Source of the DNA: Microbacterium terricola
Lineage (GTDB): Bacteria; Actinomycetota; Actinomycetes; Actinomycetales; Microbacteriaceae
Direction of reading: 5' to 3'
Assembly (NCBI RefSeq): GCF_027943945.1
Contig: NZ_AP027141.1
Span: 1,426,001 to 1,490,000, forward strand
Length of the DNA stretch: 64,000 nt
Within the stretch, counting starts at the first letter, position 1; each line of letters opens with the position of its first letter. Shown one piece after another: positions 35,962 to 45,205 of this stretch. A program made the translations under genes and the position numbers. Below the pieces are notes generated by a model that did not search any database, was not told the origin of the DNA, and saw only the letters and a list, made by a program, of their open reading frames with translations.

Positions 35962-38043
35962 ATGGGGTCCTTCGAGGAGCGGGCATTCGAGGTCGTCCTC
36001 CTGGCGGCGGCCTTCCGGAATCCGCGCGGGCGTGCCTACGTCGCCGAGTTCTTCCCGGCGTCCGTGGTCGACCTGTACGACGCGGTCGTCGCGGACGGCG
36101 CGTGGCAGGCCGCCCGTAACCTGACCGAGCAGGGACTCGTCATCGCGCGGGCGCTGGACGAGTACCCCGATATCGCGGCCGCGTACCAGGCGAGCGTGGA
36201 CGCGGGCGAGCTCGGATTCGGTGCGGGCGAGGACGAGGAGATGGATGCTGCGATCCGCGACGTGACGGCGGCGCTGGACCCGGGCGCAAGCGGAGCGGAG
36301 CCGGTCGAGTCAGCCGCCGATGATCCGGGCTCCGACGGACTCCTCGGCGCCACGGAGCCGGTCACGGAGCCGCTGGCCGAGGCTCCGCCCGAGCTGGCCC
36401 CTCCCCCGGTGGCCGCCGCACCTGCCGCTCCACCGCCGGTCGCCGCCGCACCCGCTGCCCCGCCTGCGGCGCCGCCGGCAGCCGGTGACGAGGTGCAGAC
36501 CTGGCTGAACGCGGAGGTCGACAACGACGGCAACCCGCTCCAGGTCGCGACGCCCTACACGTTCGCGGTGTTCTTCGGCGAGAAGAGCGCGACCGCCCAG
36601 GCTGCCGCCGTCGCCACTCTGCGCATCCCGGACGCCGCAGACTCCATCGATCTGTCCGTGACGCTCGTGAGCAGCGATTTCGATACCCCGGCGCACCCGC
36701 AGACCCTCACGGTCGGGCGTGACGGCCGATCGAAGGGGCGTGCCCTATTCGAGATCACGCCGAATCACGACGGCCCGTCGACCGTCAGCGTCCTCGTCGA
36801 CGTCGCGGGCAACTTCCTGCAGCGTCTCGACGTCACCTTCGATGTGGGCACGGACGCCGCACCGGCCGTCACCAGCTACGGGCGCCCGGTCGGCGCCGCG
36901 CAGGTGCTCGAGCAGCGCACCGCGACGATGCAGTTCCTGCCGGCCGTGGGCGGGTATCAGCTCATCGCGACCGCCGTCTCGCCCGACCCGATCGAGATCA
37001 GGATCACCCCCGATGAGCTCGCCGCCCGCATCGAGGGCGTGCGCGAAGTGCTGCTCGACACCGTGAAGAACCGCGACGTCGCCCTGAACATGACCATCTC
37101 GCCGGCCGACGCCTGGACGTTCCTGCAGGGCCTCGCCTTCGCGGGATTCCGGCTGTTCCAGTCGATCTTCGCCGGACCGGAGGCCTCCCGCGCGCTGAAG
37201 GACGTCGGGATCTGGCTGCGCGAGACCCTGTCCGGCGCCACCACCACGCTCCAGGTCGTGTCGACGGGATTCCCCGTCCCCTGGGCGCTCATGTACCTGA
37301 CCGATCGGTTCGACGCCGCCCCGCCGTCGTGGGACAACTTCATCGGGATGCGCCATGTCGTCGAGCAGATACCGATGGCCGAGATCTCCGCGGTCCCGCC
37401 GGCCATCACCATCGATTCGACGCCTGACATGCGCGTGCGGGCGCTCTTCAACGACAGCATCGACGAATCGATGCCGTCCAAGCCGGTGGCCGAGCAGCGC
37501 CGCTACTGGGGCGGTCGTGGCGTCGCCTTGACGGAGGGTGCGAGCGTCGACGATCTGGTCAAGAGCGCCCTCGCCGCCGGATCCACCGACAAGGTCCTCT
37601 ACCTCTACTGCCACGCGGAGGCATCGTCCAAGGACTCGGACGACTCCCGGCTCATCTTCACCGGATCGACCAGCGTCTCGCTCGGCCAGCTCGCCGTGTT
37701 CGCGCCGATCGAGGACGTGCTGGAGAGCCATCCGCTCGTCTTCATCAACGCGTGCGAGTCCGGTGAGCTCACCCCCAACTTCTACGACGGCTTCGTGCCC
37801 TACTTCCTCGCGAAGGGCGCGCGGGGCGTCATCGGCACGGAGTGCAAGACACCCGGGCTGTTCGCGAGCGAATGGGCGAAGGCGTTCTTCGACGAGCTGT
37901 TCGCCGGACGGCCCCTCGGAGAGGTCGTGCTCGAGCTGCGCAAGCACTTCCTCGCCGAGCACAACAACCCGCTCGGGCTGCTCTACGGCGTGCACTGCGA
38001 CACCGACACCGTCGTCGCACCGGCGCTCGTGCGCAGCCCCTGA
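35962..38043 (+). CDS. CHAT-domain protease with N-terminal helical and beta-sandwich regions
   Basis: A 693-residue cytosolic protein. Residues 1-80 are helical (FEERAFEVVLLAAAFRNPRG...) and may be an adaptor of the effector-associated type. A Pro/Ala linker (about 125-175) precedes a beta-rich region (about 180-300) beginning QTWLNAEVDNDGNPL. The C-terminal CHAT caspase-like domain (about 480-690) has the catalytic histidine H551 in LYLYCHAEA and cysteine C598 in FINACESGEL, 47 residues apart. CHAT proteases act in cell-death and phage-defence systems by cutting a partner protein. The next gene, 28 bases on, is a hydrolase that could be its target or co-effector (inference). The start is uncertain; an in-frame ATG lies 54 bases earlier. 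Codon use looks like the neighbours. Confidence 0.85.
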   Translation: MGSFEERAFEVVLLAAAFRNPRGRAYVAEFFPASVVDLYDAVVADGAWQAARNLTEQGLVIARALDEYPDIAAAYQASVDAGELGFGAGEDEEMDAAIRDVTAALDPGASGAEPVESAADDPGSDGLLGATEPVTEPLAEAPPELAPPPVAAAPAAPPPVAAAPAAPPAAPPAAGDEVQTWLNAEVDNDGNPLQVATPYTFAVFFGEKSATAQAAAVATLRIPDAADSIDLSVTLVSSDFDTPAHPQTLTVGRDGRSKGRALFEITPNHDGPSTVSVLVDVAGNFLQRLDVTFDVGTDAAPAVTSYGRPVGAAQVLEQRTATMQFLPAVGGYQLIATAVSPDPIEIRITPDELAARIEGVREVLLDTVKNRDVALNMTISPADAWTFLQGLAFAGFRLFQSIFAGPEASRALKDVGIWLRETLSGATTTLQVVSTGFPVPWALMYLTDRFDAAPPSWDNFIGMRHVVEQIPMAEISAVPPAITIDSTPDMRVRALFNDSIDESMPSKPVAEQRRYWGGRGVALTEGASVDDLVKSALAAGSTDKVLYLYCHAEASSKDSDDSRLIFTGSTSVSLGQLAVFAPIEDVLESHPLVFINACESGELTPNFYDGFVPYFLAKGARGVIGTECKTPGLFASEWAKAFFDELFAGRPLGEVVLELRKHFLAEHNNPLGLLYGVHCDTDTVVAPALVRSP

Positions 38044-38071
38044 CCCGACCCGCATCACCTGGAGGACCACC

Positions 38072-39421
38072 ATGGCACTGCGCCGCATCCCCGGCTCGTC
38101 CCAGCAGTACTTCCTGATCGCGTACGACAAGCGCGGCGACGAGGTGCGAGACCCTGACGGCACCGTGGCGAGCGCCGAGGCGATCGCCGCCCTCACGGAC
38201 GCCGCGGCGGCGGTGACCGACGTGTTCATCCTCAGTCACGGCTGGCAGGGCGACTACGACGACGCGATCAGCCAGTACGACCGCTGGATCGGCGCCGCCG
38301 ACCCGGACACGGAGGGCGACGGCATCCGTCCCTTCGTGATCGGCTTGCACTGGCCCAGCAAGGCGTGGAGCGACCGCGAGCTGAAGGGCGCGCCGAGCGG
38401 CCTGCTGGGCGACGAGCCGGCCGCGGACGGGGACGCCATCACGGTGGACGAGGCCGTCGACGAGTATGCGGCGCAGCTGGGCGACTCGCCGGAGGTCCGG
38501 GCGGCCCTGTCGACGGTGCTCGCCTACGCGGCCGAGGTCGACCCCGGCCAGGATGCGACCGACGAGGACGCCCTGCCGGCCGATGTCGCCGACGCCTACC
38601 GCGTCATCGCGGCGGCGACGGCCGCCGACGACGGCGACGAGCCGCTGCTCGGCGGGGGGTGGGATCCGGATGCCGCATTCCAGACGGCGGCAGAGGCGCA
38701 GCCGGACGACGGCCTCCTGGGCGACGGATGGTTCCGCAAGCTCCGCGAGGCGGTGCTGACCCCGTTGCGTCAGCTGACGTTCTGGCACGGCAAGAATCAG
38801 GCGCGGGAGTTCGGTGAACGGGGTGCCGCTCGGCTCGTCCGCGCGGTCATGGACGCCACCCCCGCGCGCGTGCATCTGCTGGGGCACAGCTTCGGCACGA
38901 TCGTCGTCTCGGGGGCCGTCCGCGGCCCGGGCGATGTGCCGCCCCCGCCGCCGCGGCCGGTGGACTCGCTCTTCCTGGTCCAGGGTGCGGTGTCGCTGTG
39001 GGCCTTCGCGGAGTCGGTGCCGGAGAGCATCGGCCGCGGTCGCGGCTACTTCGCCGACGTGGTCACGCCGCGATTCGTGTCGGGGCCCATCCTGGTCACA
39101 CGGTCGCGATGGGACCACGCGGTCGGGAGGTTCTACCCGCTCGCTGTGCGCCTCGCCGGCCAGTTCCTGCTCGGCGACGATCTGCCCAAGTACGGCGGCA
39201 TCGGCACCTTCGGCGCGCAGGGCGTCGAAGGAGCCGTCGAGCTGCCGCCGCTCCGACCAGGTTCACGACCCGCCGACCACTTCGCGGCGGGAACCGTGCA
39301 CAACATCGAGGCGAGCGAGGTCATCGCCGAGCTCCAGGGCGCCTCCGGCGCCCACAACGACCTCGCCCACGCGGAGCTGGTGCGGCTGGCGTGGAGCGTG
39401 GCGACCTCGCGGGCGGACTGA
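38072..39421 (+). CDS. Alpha/beta-hydrolase-like protein paired with the CHAT protease
   Basis: A 449-residue cytosolic protein. The N-terminal VFILSHGWQGDYDDAI looks like an oxyanion-hole strand-loop, and the nucleophile elbow is LLGHSFGTIV with serine 273. Asp and His candidates lie in RSRWDHAVG and GTVHNIEA. Between residues 100 and 230 there is an acidic, low-complexity insertion (many Asp, Glu, Ala) that may act as a lid or as a site for cutting. The substrate is unknown: lipase or esterase are possible. A strong GGAGGA site precedes the ATG and the gap from the CHAT gene is 28 bases, so they form an operon. The stop is two bases from that of the convergent oxidoreductase. Confidence 0.8.
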   Translation: MALRRIPGSSQQYFLIAYDKRGDEVRDPDGTVASAEAIAALTDAAAAVTDVFILSHGWQGDYDDAISQYDRWIGAADPDTEGDGIRPFVIGLHWPSKAWSDRELKGAPSGLLGDEPAADGDAITVDEAVDEYAAQLGDSPEVRAALSTVLAYAAEVDPGQDATDEDALPADVADAYRVIAAATAADDGDEPLLGGGWDPDAAFQTAAEAQPDDGLLGDGWFRKLREAVLTPLRQLTFWHGKNQAREFGERGAARLVRAVMDATPARVHLLGHSFGTIVVSGAVRGPGDVPPPPPRPVDSLFLVQGAVSLWAFAESVPESIGRGRGYFADVVTPRFVSGPILVTRSRWDHAVGRFYPLAVRLAGQFLLGDDLPKYGGIGTFGAQGVEGAVELPPLRPGSRPADHFAAGTVHNIEASEVIAELQGASGAHNDLAHAELVRLAWSVATSRAD

Positions 39422-39423
39422 GC

Positions 39424-40359
39424 TCAGGGCACCAGGGCGATCTTGCCCCCGGGGTGGCCCTCGGCGAGGAAGCGGACGGCTTCGCGCGCCTCGGCCAGGG
39501 GGTACGTGCGGGCCAGCGGCACCTGCAGGCGCCCCGCGTCCGCGAGGGCGATCAGCTCGGCGCGAACGCCGTCGCGGTACGCCGCACTCGCGGGCTGCGC
39601 GCCCGCGATGGCGCGGAACCCGGCCTCGGCGGCTCGCTGGGGCGCGGCGATCGTGACGATCCGGTCGCGGTCGGCGACGAGCTCCAGCGACGTGTCCACG
39701 GCCTCGTCGGTGCCCACGGCATCGAGCGCCGCGGCGACACCCTCGGGGGCGGCCGCGCGCACGCGGTCGGCCAGACCGGGGCCGTATTCGACCGGGATGC
39801 CGCCGAACCCGCGCACCCGCTCGAAGCTCGCCGGGCTCGCGGTGCCGACCACACGCACGCCGCGCTCCGCGGCGAGCTGCAGCACGGCGACGCCCACGGC
39901 TCCCGACGCGCCGTGGAGCACGACGGTCTCCCCCTCCGCGGCACCGACGACGTGCAGCATCTCGCTGGCCGTGGTGCCGGCCAGCAGCAGATTGGCCGCC
40001 TCCTCGTGACGCAGCGCCGAGGGTCCCGCGAGCACCTTATCCGCGGGGACGAGCAGCTCCGTCGCGTAGCCGCCCTGGACACGGAAGGCCACGACCCGAT
40101 CGCCGACGCGGGCGTCGCCCGAGGCGATGCGGGTCCCGGGTCCGATCGCGGCGATCTCGCCGGACACCTCGTAGCCGATGGCCACGGGCAGCGTCGTCCC
40201 CGAGCGCGGCGCGGCGACGTGCTTGTAGTCGGCCGGGTTCATCCCCGCGGCGTGCACGCGGATCACCACCTCGCCCTCGGCGGGAGCGGGCACGTCCTGC
40301 TCGACGAACTGCCAGAGGTCGGGGCTCCCCCACGCCGGGGCGATCCAGTGCATCGCCAT
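39424..40359 (-). CDS. Zinc-independent quinone oxidoreductase / NADP-dependent alcohol dehydrogenase family
   Basis: A 311-residue medium-chain dehydrogenase/reductase. The N-terminal GroES-like domain (AAGMNPADYKH) lacks the zinc ligands, and the cofactor domain has VVLHGASGAVGVAVLQLAAERG, typical of NADPH quinone oxidoreductases. The substrate is not known. It follows era by one base, at the end of the lepA-era chain, and is the only member without an obvious housekeeping role. Confidence 0.88.
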   Translation of the reverse strand: MAMHWIAPAWGSPDLWQFVEQDVPAPAEGEVVIRVHAAGMNPADYKHVAAPRSGTTLPVAIGYEVSGEIAAIGPGTRIASGDARVGDRVVAFRVQGGYATELLVPADKVLAGPSALRHEEAANLLLAGTTASEMLHVVGAAEGETVVLHGASGAVGVAVLQLAAERGVRVVGTASPASFERVRGFGGIPVEYGPGLADRVRAAAPEGVAAALDAVGTDEAVDTSLELVADRDRIVTIAAPQRAAEAGFRAIAGAQPASAAYRDGVRAELIALADAGRLQVPLARTYPLAEAREAVRFLAEGHPGGKIALVP

Positions 40360-40360
40360 G

Positions 40361-41269
40361 TCAGAACCCCAGCCGACCGAGCTGCTTCGGGTCGCGCTGC
40401 CACTCCTTGGCCACCCGCACGTGCAGCGACAGATACACGCGGCCGCCGACGAGCGGTTCGATGCCCGCGCGGGCACGACGGCCGACATCGGCCAGACGGG
40501 AGCCCTTGCGCCCGATGATGATCGCCTTCTGGCTGTCGCGCTCCACGACGATGTTGGCGAAGACGTCTGTGAGGTCGCTGTCCTCCCGCGCGGAGATGTC
40601 CTCGATCGTGACGGCGATCGAGTGCGGAAGCTCGTCGCGCACGCCGTCGAGCGCGGCCTCGCGGATGATCTCGGCGATCCGGTCGTCGAGCGATTCGTCG
40701 GTGACGACGCCCTCCTCGTACAGAGCGGGTCCGGTCGGCATCATCGCCAGCAGCTCGTCGGTGAGCACGTCGAGCTGCTCGCGGGTGAGGGCGGACAGCG
40801 GGATGACGGCAGCCCAGTCGTCACGGAGGGCGTCCACCTCCAGGAGCCGCTCCGTGATCTGCTCGCGGGTCGACGCATCCGTCTTCGTCACGATCGCGAC
40901 CTTCTTCGCCCGCGGGTAGCCGTCGAGCGATTCGGCGATGCGACGATCGCCCGGACCGACCTTCTCGATCGCGGGGACGCAGAAGCCGATCACGTCGACG
41001 TCGCCCAGGACGCTCTCGACGAGGTCGTTCAGCCGCTGGCCGAGCAGCGTCCTCGGCTTGTGGATGCCGGGGGTGTCGACGATGACCAGCTGCCCGGCGG
41101 GCCGGTTGAGGATGCCGCGGATGGCGCGGCGCGTGGTCTGGGGCTTGTCGCTGGTGATCGCGACCTTCTCGCCGACGAGGGCGTTGGTCAGCGTCGACTT
41201 GCCGACGTTGGGGCGCCCGACGAACGTCACGAACCCCGAGCGGGTCTCCTCCTGCGGTTCCTGGCTCAT
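40361..41269 (-). CDS. era: GTPase Era
   Basis: Ribosome assembly GTPase acting on the 3' end of 16S rRNA. G1 GRPNVGKST (18-26), switch TSDKPQTTRRAIRG, G3 DTPG and G4 TKTD are visible; the C-terminal KH domain includes KAIIIGRKGSRLADVGRRARAGIE. 302 residues. AAAGGGACGAAG precedes the ATG, which overlaps the corC stop by four bases. Confidence 0.96.
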   Translation of the reverse strand: MSQEPQEETRSGFVTFVGRPNVGKSTLTNALVGEKVAITSDKPQTTRRAIRGILNRPAGQLVIVDTPGIHKPRTLLGQRLNDLVESVLGDVDVIGFCVPAIEKVGPGDRRIAESLDGYPRAKKVAIVTKTDASTREQITERLLEVDALRDDWAAVIPLSALTREQLDVLTDELLAMMPTGPALYEEGVVTDESLDDRIAEIIREAALDGVRDELPHSIAVTIEDISAREDSDLTDVFANIVVERDSQKAIIIGRKGSRLADVGRRARAGIEPLVGGRVYLSLHVRVAKEWQRDPKQLGRLGF

Positions 41270-42534
41270 CTTCGTCCCTTTCTGCCGGTGCTGCGCTGCA
41301 CGAACACGGTCGCGAGTCCGCGTCCGCGTCCGCGGGAGGTGCCTCCGGTGAGCACGAGACCCGCGTGCTCTACCGTGGCCCCTGGTTGGGGAACCTGTCC
41401 GAGCGCCTTGCCGAGCAGGCCGCCCACCGAGTCGACCTCGTCGTCCTCGAGCTCGATGCCGAACAGGTCGCCGACGGCATCGAGACCCAGTCGCGCGCTG
41501 ACCTGGTAGCGGCCGTCGTCGAGCTCGACGATCTCGTCCGCGCGGGGGTCGTACTCGTCGGCGATCTCGCCCACGAGCTCCTCGATCAGGTCCTCGAGCG
41601 TGACGAGTCCGGAGACGCCGCCGTACTCGTCGACGACGAGGCACACGTGCACCGACTCGCGCTTCATCTGCTGCAGCAGGGTCTCGGCCTTCATGGACTC
41701 CGGCACGAAGACCGCGCGGCGCGAGATGCGGCTGATCGGCGCGTCCCGCCACGCCGTGTCGTCGCGGTAGGCGAACTGCACCAGGTCCTTCAGATACAGC
41801 ACGCCGACGACGTCGTCCGCCTCATCATCGACCACCGGCATCCGTGAGACGCCCTTGTCGAGGAAGATCGTCATCGCGTCGCGCATGGTGGCGGTCGCGT
41901 CGACCGTGAGCATGTCGGTGCGCGGGACCATCACGGCGCGCACGAAGGTGTCGGTGAAGTCGAACACCGAGTGGATGAGCTCGCGGTCGTCCTCCTCGAT
42001 GAGGTCCTGCGACGCCGCCTCGTCGATGATGCTGAGCAGCTGCTCCTCCGACGCGAACGTGGAGCCGGTGACGCCCGGCGTGACCCGGTTGCCGAGGGCG
42101 ACCAGTCCGTGGGCGAGCGGCCCGAGGATCACGCGGACGCCGCGGATGAGAGGTGCCGCGCCGCGCAGCAGCCCCTTCGCGTGCTGGCGCCCCACACTGC
42201 GCGGACTCGCGCCGACCACCACGAACGAGATCCCGGTCATCAGGATCGCCGCGGCGAGCATCGCCCACCAGAGGCTCTCGAACAGGATGGTGAAGGCGAC
42301 GGTGACCAGGACCGCCGCGGTGGTCTCGGAGAGGATGCGGATGAACAGCGCCGCGGTGGCGTGCGCCTCCGGCTCCTCGGAGATGTGTCGCAGCGCCGTG
42401 GCGTTGCGGCCCTGCGCACCCAGTTCGGCGAGGTCGTTGCGCGAGGTCACCGCCAGGGCGGCGTCGGCCGCGGCCATCAGCGATCCGAACGCCACGAGCA
42501 GCAGCGCGGCGAGCAGGAGGAGGAATGCGGTCAT
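41266..42534 (-). CDS. Hemolysin family protein (CNNM/CorC, CBS domains)
   Basis: A 422-residue membrane protein. The N-terminal CNNM (DUF21) domain has three or four helices (about 1-110 and 125-140), two CBS domains follow (about 200-320; VMVPRTDMLTVDA and VCLVVDEYGGVSGLVTLEDLIEELVGEI), and the end is a CorC/HlyC domain. Family members transport or sense magnesium. It overlaps both neighbours (ybeY and era) by four bases. Confidence 0.93.
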   Translation of the reverse strand: MTAFLLLLAALLLVAFGSLMAAADAALAVTSRNDLAELGAQGRNATALRHISEEPEAHATAALFIRILSETTAAVLVTVAFTILFESLWWAMLAAAILMTGISFVVVGASPRSVGRQHAKGLLRGAAPLIRGVRVILGPLAHGLVALGNRVTPGVTGSTFASEEQLLSIIDEAASQDLIEEDDRELIHSVFDFTDTFVRAVMVPRTDMLTVDATATMRDAMTIFLDKGVSRMPVVDDEADDVVGVLYLKDLVQFAYRDDTAWRDAPISRISRRAVFVPESMKAETLLQQMKRESVHVCLVVDEYGGVSGLVTLEDLIEELVGEIADEYDPRADEIVELDDGRYQVSARLGLDAVGDLFGIELEDDEVDSVGGLLGKALGQVPQPGATVEHAGLVLTGGTSRGRGRGLATVFVQRSTGRKGRR

Positions 42535-43001
42535 GCGTCGTGGCGATGTCGCTCGGTCGCCGCGAAGCTCTGGATGAGCTGCTTCTGCAGACCGAACATC
42601 TCGCGCTCCTCGTCGGGCTCGGCGTGATCGAACCCGAGGAGGTGCAGCAGGCCGTGCGTGGTGAGCAGGATCAGCTCATCCATCGTGGTGTGCTTCGCCG
42701 CGACGGCCTGCGACTCGGCGACCTGCGGGCACAGCACGATGTCCCCGAGCAGCCCGGCCGGCGTCGGGGCGTCCTCGGTGCCCGGCCGCAGCTCGTCCAT
42801 CGGGAAGCTGAGCACGTCGGTGGGGCCGGGCTCGTCCATCCACTGCACGTGGAGGGCCTCCATGGCGCCCTCGTCGACCAGGAGGATCGCGACGTCCGCA
42901 TCGGCGCTGACGTTGAGGTGCGCGAGGTTGTGCTCGGTGAGCCGCAGCAGCACCGTCTCGTCGATGTCGACGCCCGATTCGTTGCCGATCTCGATGGTCA
43001 T
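42531..43001 (-). CDS. ybeY: rRNA maturation endonuclease YbeY
   Basis: Metal-dependent endoribonuclease for 16S rRNA processing and ribosome quality control. The zinc motif THGLLHLLGFDH has H116, H120 and H126. 156 residues. Four-base overlaps with phoH and corC indicate a tight operon. Confidence 0.96.
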   Translation of the reverse strand: MTIEIGNESGVDIDETVLLRLTEHNLAHLNVSADADVAILLVDEGAMEALHVQWMDEPGPTDVLSFPMDELRPGTEDAPTPAGLLGDIVLCPQVAESQAVAAKHTTMDELILLTTHGLLHLLGFDHAEPDEEREMFGLQKQLIQSFAATERHRHDA

Positions 43002-44092
43002 GGTCGTCCTCGCTTCGGAAGGTGATCTCGTGGCCCGCTCTTGCGGCCGGCCCGCGGATCCTGAGCCTGTCGTCGTTCGGTGCGCCCGGCGAACTCGGAC
43101 GCCTCATCGCGCTCGCGCCGGGCGGCGAGGCGACGCTCGTCGTACTCGCTGTACGCGTCCACGATGCGGCCCACCAGGGTGTGCCGGACCACGTCCTCGC
43201 TGGTCAGCGTCGCGAAGTGGATGTCGTCGATGTCGTTCAGCACACGTGTCACCAGGCGCAGGCCCGAGCTGCCCTGGGGCAGGTCGACCTGGGTGATGTC
43301 GCCGGTCACGACCATCCGGGTGCCGAACCCGAGCCGGGTGAGGAACATCTTCATCTGCTCGGGCGTCGTGTTCTGCGCCTCATCGAGGACGACGAAGGAG
43401 TCGTTGAGCGTGCGCCCGCGCATGTAGGCGAGCGGTGCCACCTCGATCGTGCCGCTGGCCATCAGCTTGGGCACGAGCTCGGGGTCGATCATCTCGTTCA
43501 GTGCGTCGTAGAGCGGCCGGAGGTAGGGATCGATCTTGTCGGTGAGGCTCCCGGGGAGGAACCCGAGCCGCTCCCCCGCCTCGACGGCGGGCCGCGTCAG
43601 GATGATCCGGCTGACCTCCTTGCGCTGCAGCGCCTGCACGGCCTTGGCCATCGCGAGGTAGGTCTTGCCCGTGCCGGCGGGGCCGATCCCGAACACGATC
43701 GTGTTCTCCTCGATGGCGTCGACGTAGGCCTTCTGCCCTGGCGTCTTCGGGCGGATCACCTTGCCGCGCGACGACAGGATCGCCTCGCCGAGAACCTCCG
43801 AGGGGCGCGCGCCGCCCTCCGCGCGCAGGATGCGACCCGACACGGCGACGTCGGCCGGGTCGAGGCCGTGGCCGGCGCGGGTCATGACGATGAGCTCGTC
43901 GACCAGGGCGCGGGCGGCGGCGACGGCGTCGGCGTCGCCGGTCAGCGTGATCTCGTTGCCGCGCACGTGGACGTCCACGTCGGGATGCTCGCGCTCGACC
44001 ACGCGCAGCAGGCGGTCCTGCGGGCCGAGGAGCTGCACCATGGCGACGCCGTCGGCGTACACCGTCTCCACGATCGGGGTGTCGTCAGCCAC
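42998..44092 (-). CDS. PhoH-family ATPase/RNA-associated protein
   Basis: A 364-residue P-loop protein of the PhoH type linked to YbeY and ribosome processing. Walker A GIGPAGTGKTYLA (135-147), Walker B VVLDEAQN and VVTGDITQVDLP are intact; an N-terminal KH-like region precedes them and a basic tail (about 325-364) ends the protein. The GTG start overlaps the HIT gene end by eight bases; a longer frame upstream is only a shadow. Confidence 0.93.
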   Translation of the reverse strand: MADDTPIVETVYADGVAMVQLLGPQDRLLRVVEREHPDVDVHVRGNEITLTGDADAVAAARALVDELIVMTRAGHGLDPADVAVSGRILRAEGGARPSEVLGEAILSSRGKVIRPKTPGQKAYVDAIEENTIVFGIGPAGTGKTYLAMAKAVQALQRKEVSRIILTRPAVEAGERLGFLPGSLTDKIDPYLRPLYDALNEMIDPELVPKLMASGTIEVAPLAYMRGRTLNDSFVVLDEAQNTTPEQMKMFLTRLGFGTRMVVTGDITQVDLPQGSSGLRLVTRVLNDIDDIHFATLTSEDVVRHTLVGRIVDAYSEYDERRLAARRERDEASEFAGRTERRQAQDPRAGRKSGPRDHLPKRGRP

Positions 44093-44432
44093 GGAGGCTC
44101 TTCTCGTCGAGTTCGCCGCCCAGCAGATGCGCGTGGACGTGGAAGACGGTCTGCCCTGCACTCGGACCTGTGTTGAAGACGAGGCGGAAGTCGCCGCCGG
44201 TGTGCTCCGTCGCGAGGCTGTTGGCGAGGCCGATGAGCTCGGCGAGCAGGTCGGGGTCACCCGCGGCGAGCTCGACCACGTTGCGGTAGTCCTGCGTCTT
44301 CGGGATGACGAGCAGATGGACGGGCGCCTGCGGCGCGATGTCGCGGATCGCGAACGCGTTGTCGGTCTCGCCGACGATCTCTGACGGGATCTCGCCGGCG
44401 AGGATGCGGCTGAAGATCGAGGGTTCGCTCAT
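44085..44432 (-). CDS. HIT-family nucleotide-binding protein
   Basis: A 115-residue histidine-triad hydrolase of the HinT type, acting on adenosine phosphoramidates or acyl adenylates. The triad H98-V-H100-A-H102 is intact. The ATG sits six bases after TAGACT, suggesting its own leaderless promoter at the end of rsmE, which would feed phoH-ybeY-corC-era. Confidence 0.94.
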   Translation of the reverse strand: MSEPSIFSRILAGEIPSEIVGETDNAFAIRDIAPQAPVHLLVIPKTQDYRNVVELAAGDPDLLAELIGLANSLATEHTGGDFRLVFNTGPSAGQTVFHVHAHLLGGELDEKSLRG

Positions 44433-44438
44433 TCGCCC

Positions 44439-44444
44439 AGTCTA
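44439..44444 (-). promoter_or_regulatory. -10 box of the HIT gene (internal promoter)
   Basis: TAGACT on the minus strand, six bases from the ATG, in the 22 bases between rsmE and the HIT gene. Confidence 0.5.
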
Positions 44445-44454
44445 TCGACGGGGC

Positions 44455-45192
44455 TCACCACCGGCCCAGAGCGGTGCTGATCACCGCGAGGGCGGCGGGG
44501 CCGGCTGTGGAGGTGCGCAGCACGGTCGCACCCAGGCGCACGGCGGTGGCGCCGGCGCCGGCCAGAGCAGTCAGCTCGCGGTCGTCGATCCCGCCCTCCG
44601 GGCCCACCACCAGGACGATGTCGCGCTCGTCCTCCGGTGCCAACGGCAGCGCGCTGAGCGCCACGTCGGCGGTCGGCTCGAGCACCAGCAGACGGGATGC
44701 TGCGGCCCGCGCGGTCAGCATCGTCGTGGTGTGCAGCTCGGCGACCTCGGGGATCCAGGCACGGTGGGCCTGCTTGGCGGCCTCCCTAGTGATGCTCTGC
44801 CAGCGCGCACGGCCCTTGGCCGCCTTCGCGGCATCCCACCGCGAGACGCTGCGCGCAGCCTGCCACGGCACGATCTCGTCGGCGCCGAGCTCGGTCGCCG
44901 CCTGGATCGCGAGCTCGTCGCGGTCTCCCTTCGCGAGCGCCTGCACCAGCACGAGCCGGGGGCGCAGCGGCTCGTCGAGCGCGCGCGCGACGACCTCGAC
45001 CACCACTTCGCGGGGCGTGACCGACACGCACTCCCCCGTCAGCCGGACGCCGCGGCCGTCGCCGAGCGTCACCGTCTCGCCCACCCGTACACGGCGCACC
45101 GCGGCGGCGTGGTGCGCCTCGGCGCCGGTCAGTGCGATGCGCTCTCCCGGCTGGGCGGTCGCGGCATCGTCCACGACGAAGTGCAGCGCCAT
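44455..45192 (-). CDS. rsmE: 16S rRNA (uracil(1498)-N(3))-methyltransferase
   Basis: SPOUT-class methyltransferase for U1498 of 16S rRNA. The knotted SAM site VVGPEGGIDDRELTALAGAGATAVRLG followed by VLRTSTA is clear; an N-terminal PUA-like domain precedes it. 245 residues. GGCAGGAC lies just before the ATG; dnaJ ends 13 bases upstream. Confidence 0.95.
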   Translation of the reverse strand: MALHFVVDDAATAQPGERIALTGAEAHHAAAVRRVRVGETVTLGDGRGVRLTGECVSVTPREVVVEVVARALDEPLRPRLVLVQALAKGDRDELAIQAATELGADEIVPWQAARSVSRWDAAKAAKGRARWQSITREAAKQAHRAWIPEVAELHTTTMLTARAAASRLLVLEPTADVALSALPLAPEDERDIVLVVGPEGGIDDRELTALAGAGATAVRLGATVLRTSTAGPAALAVISTALGRW

Positions 45193-45205
45193 GTCCTGCC
45201 GCCGC

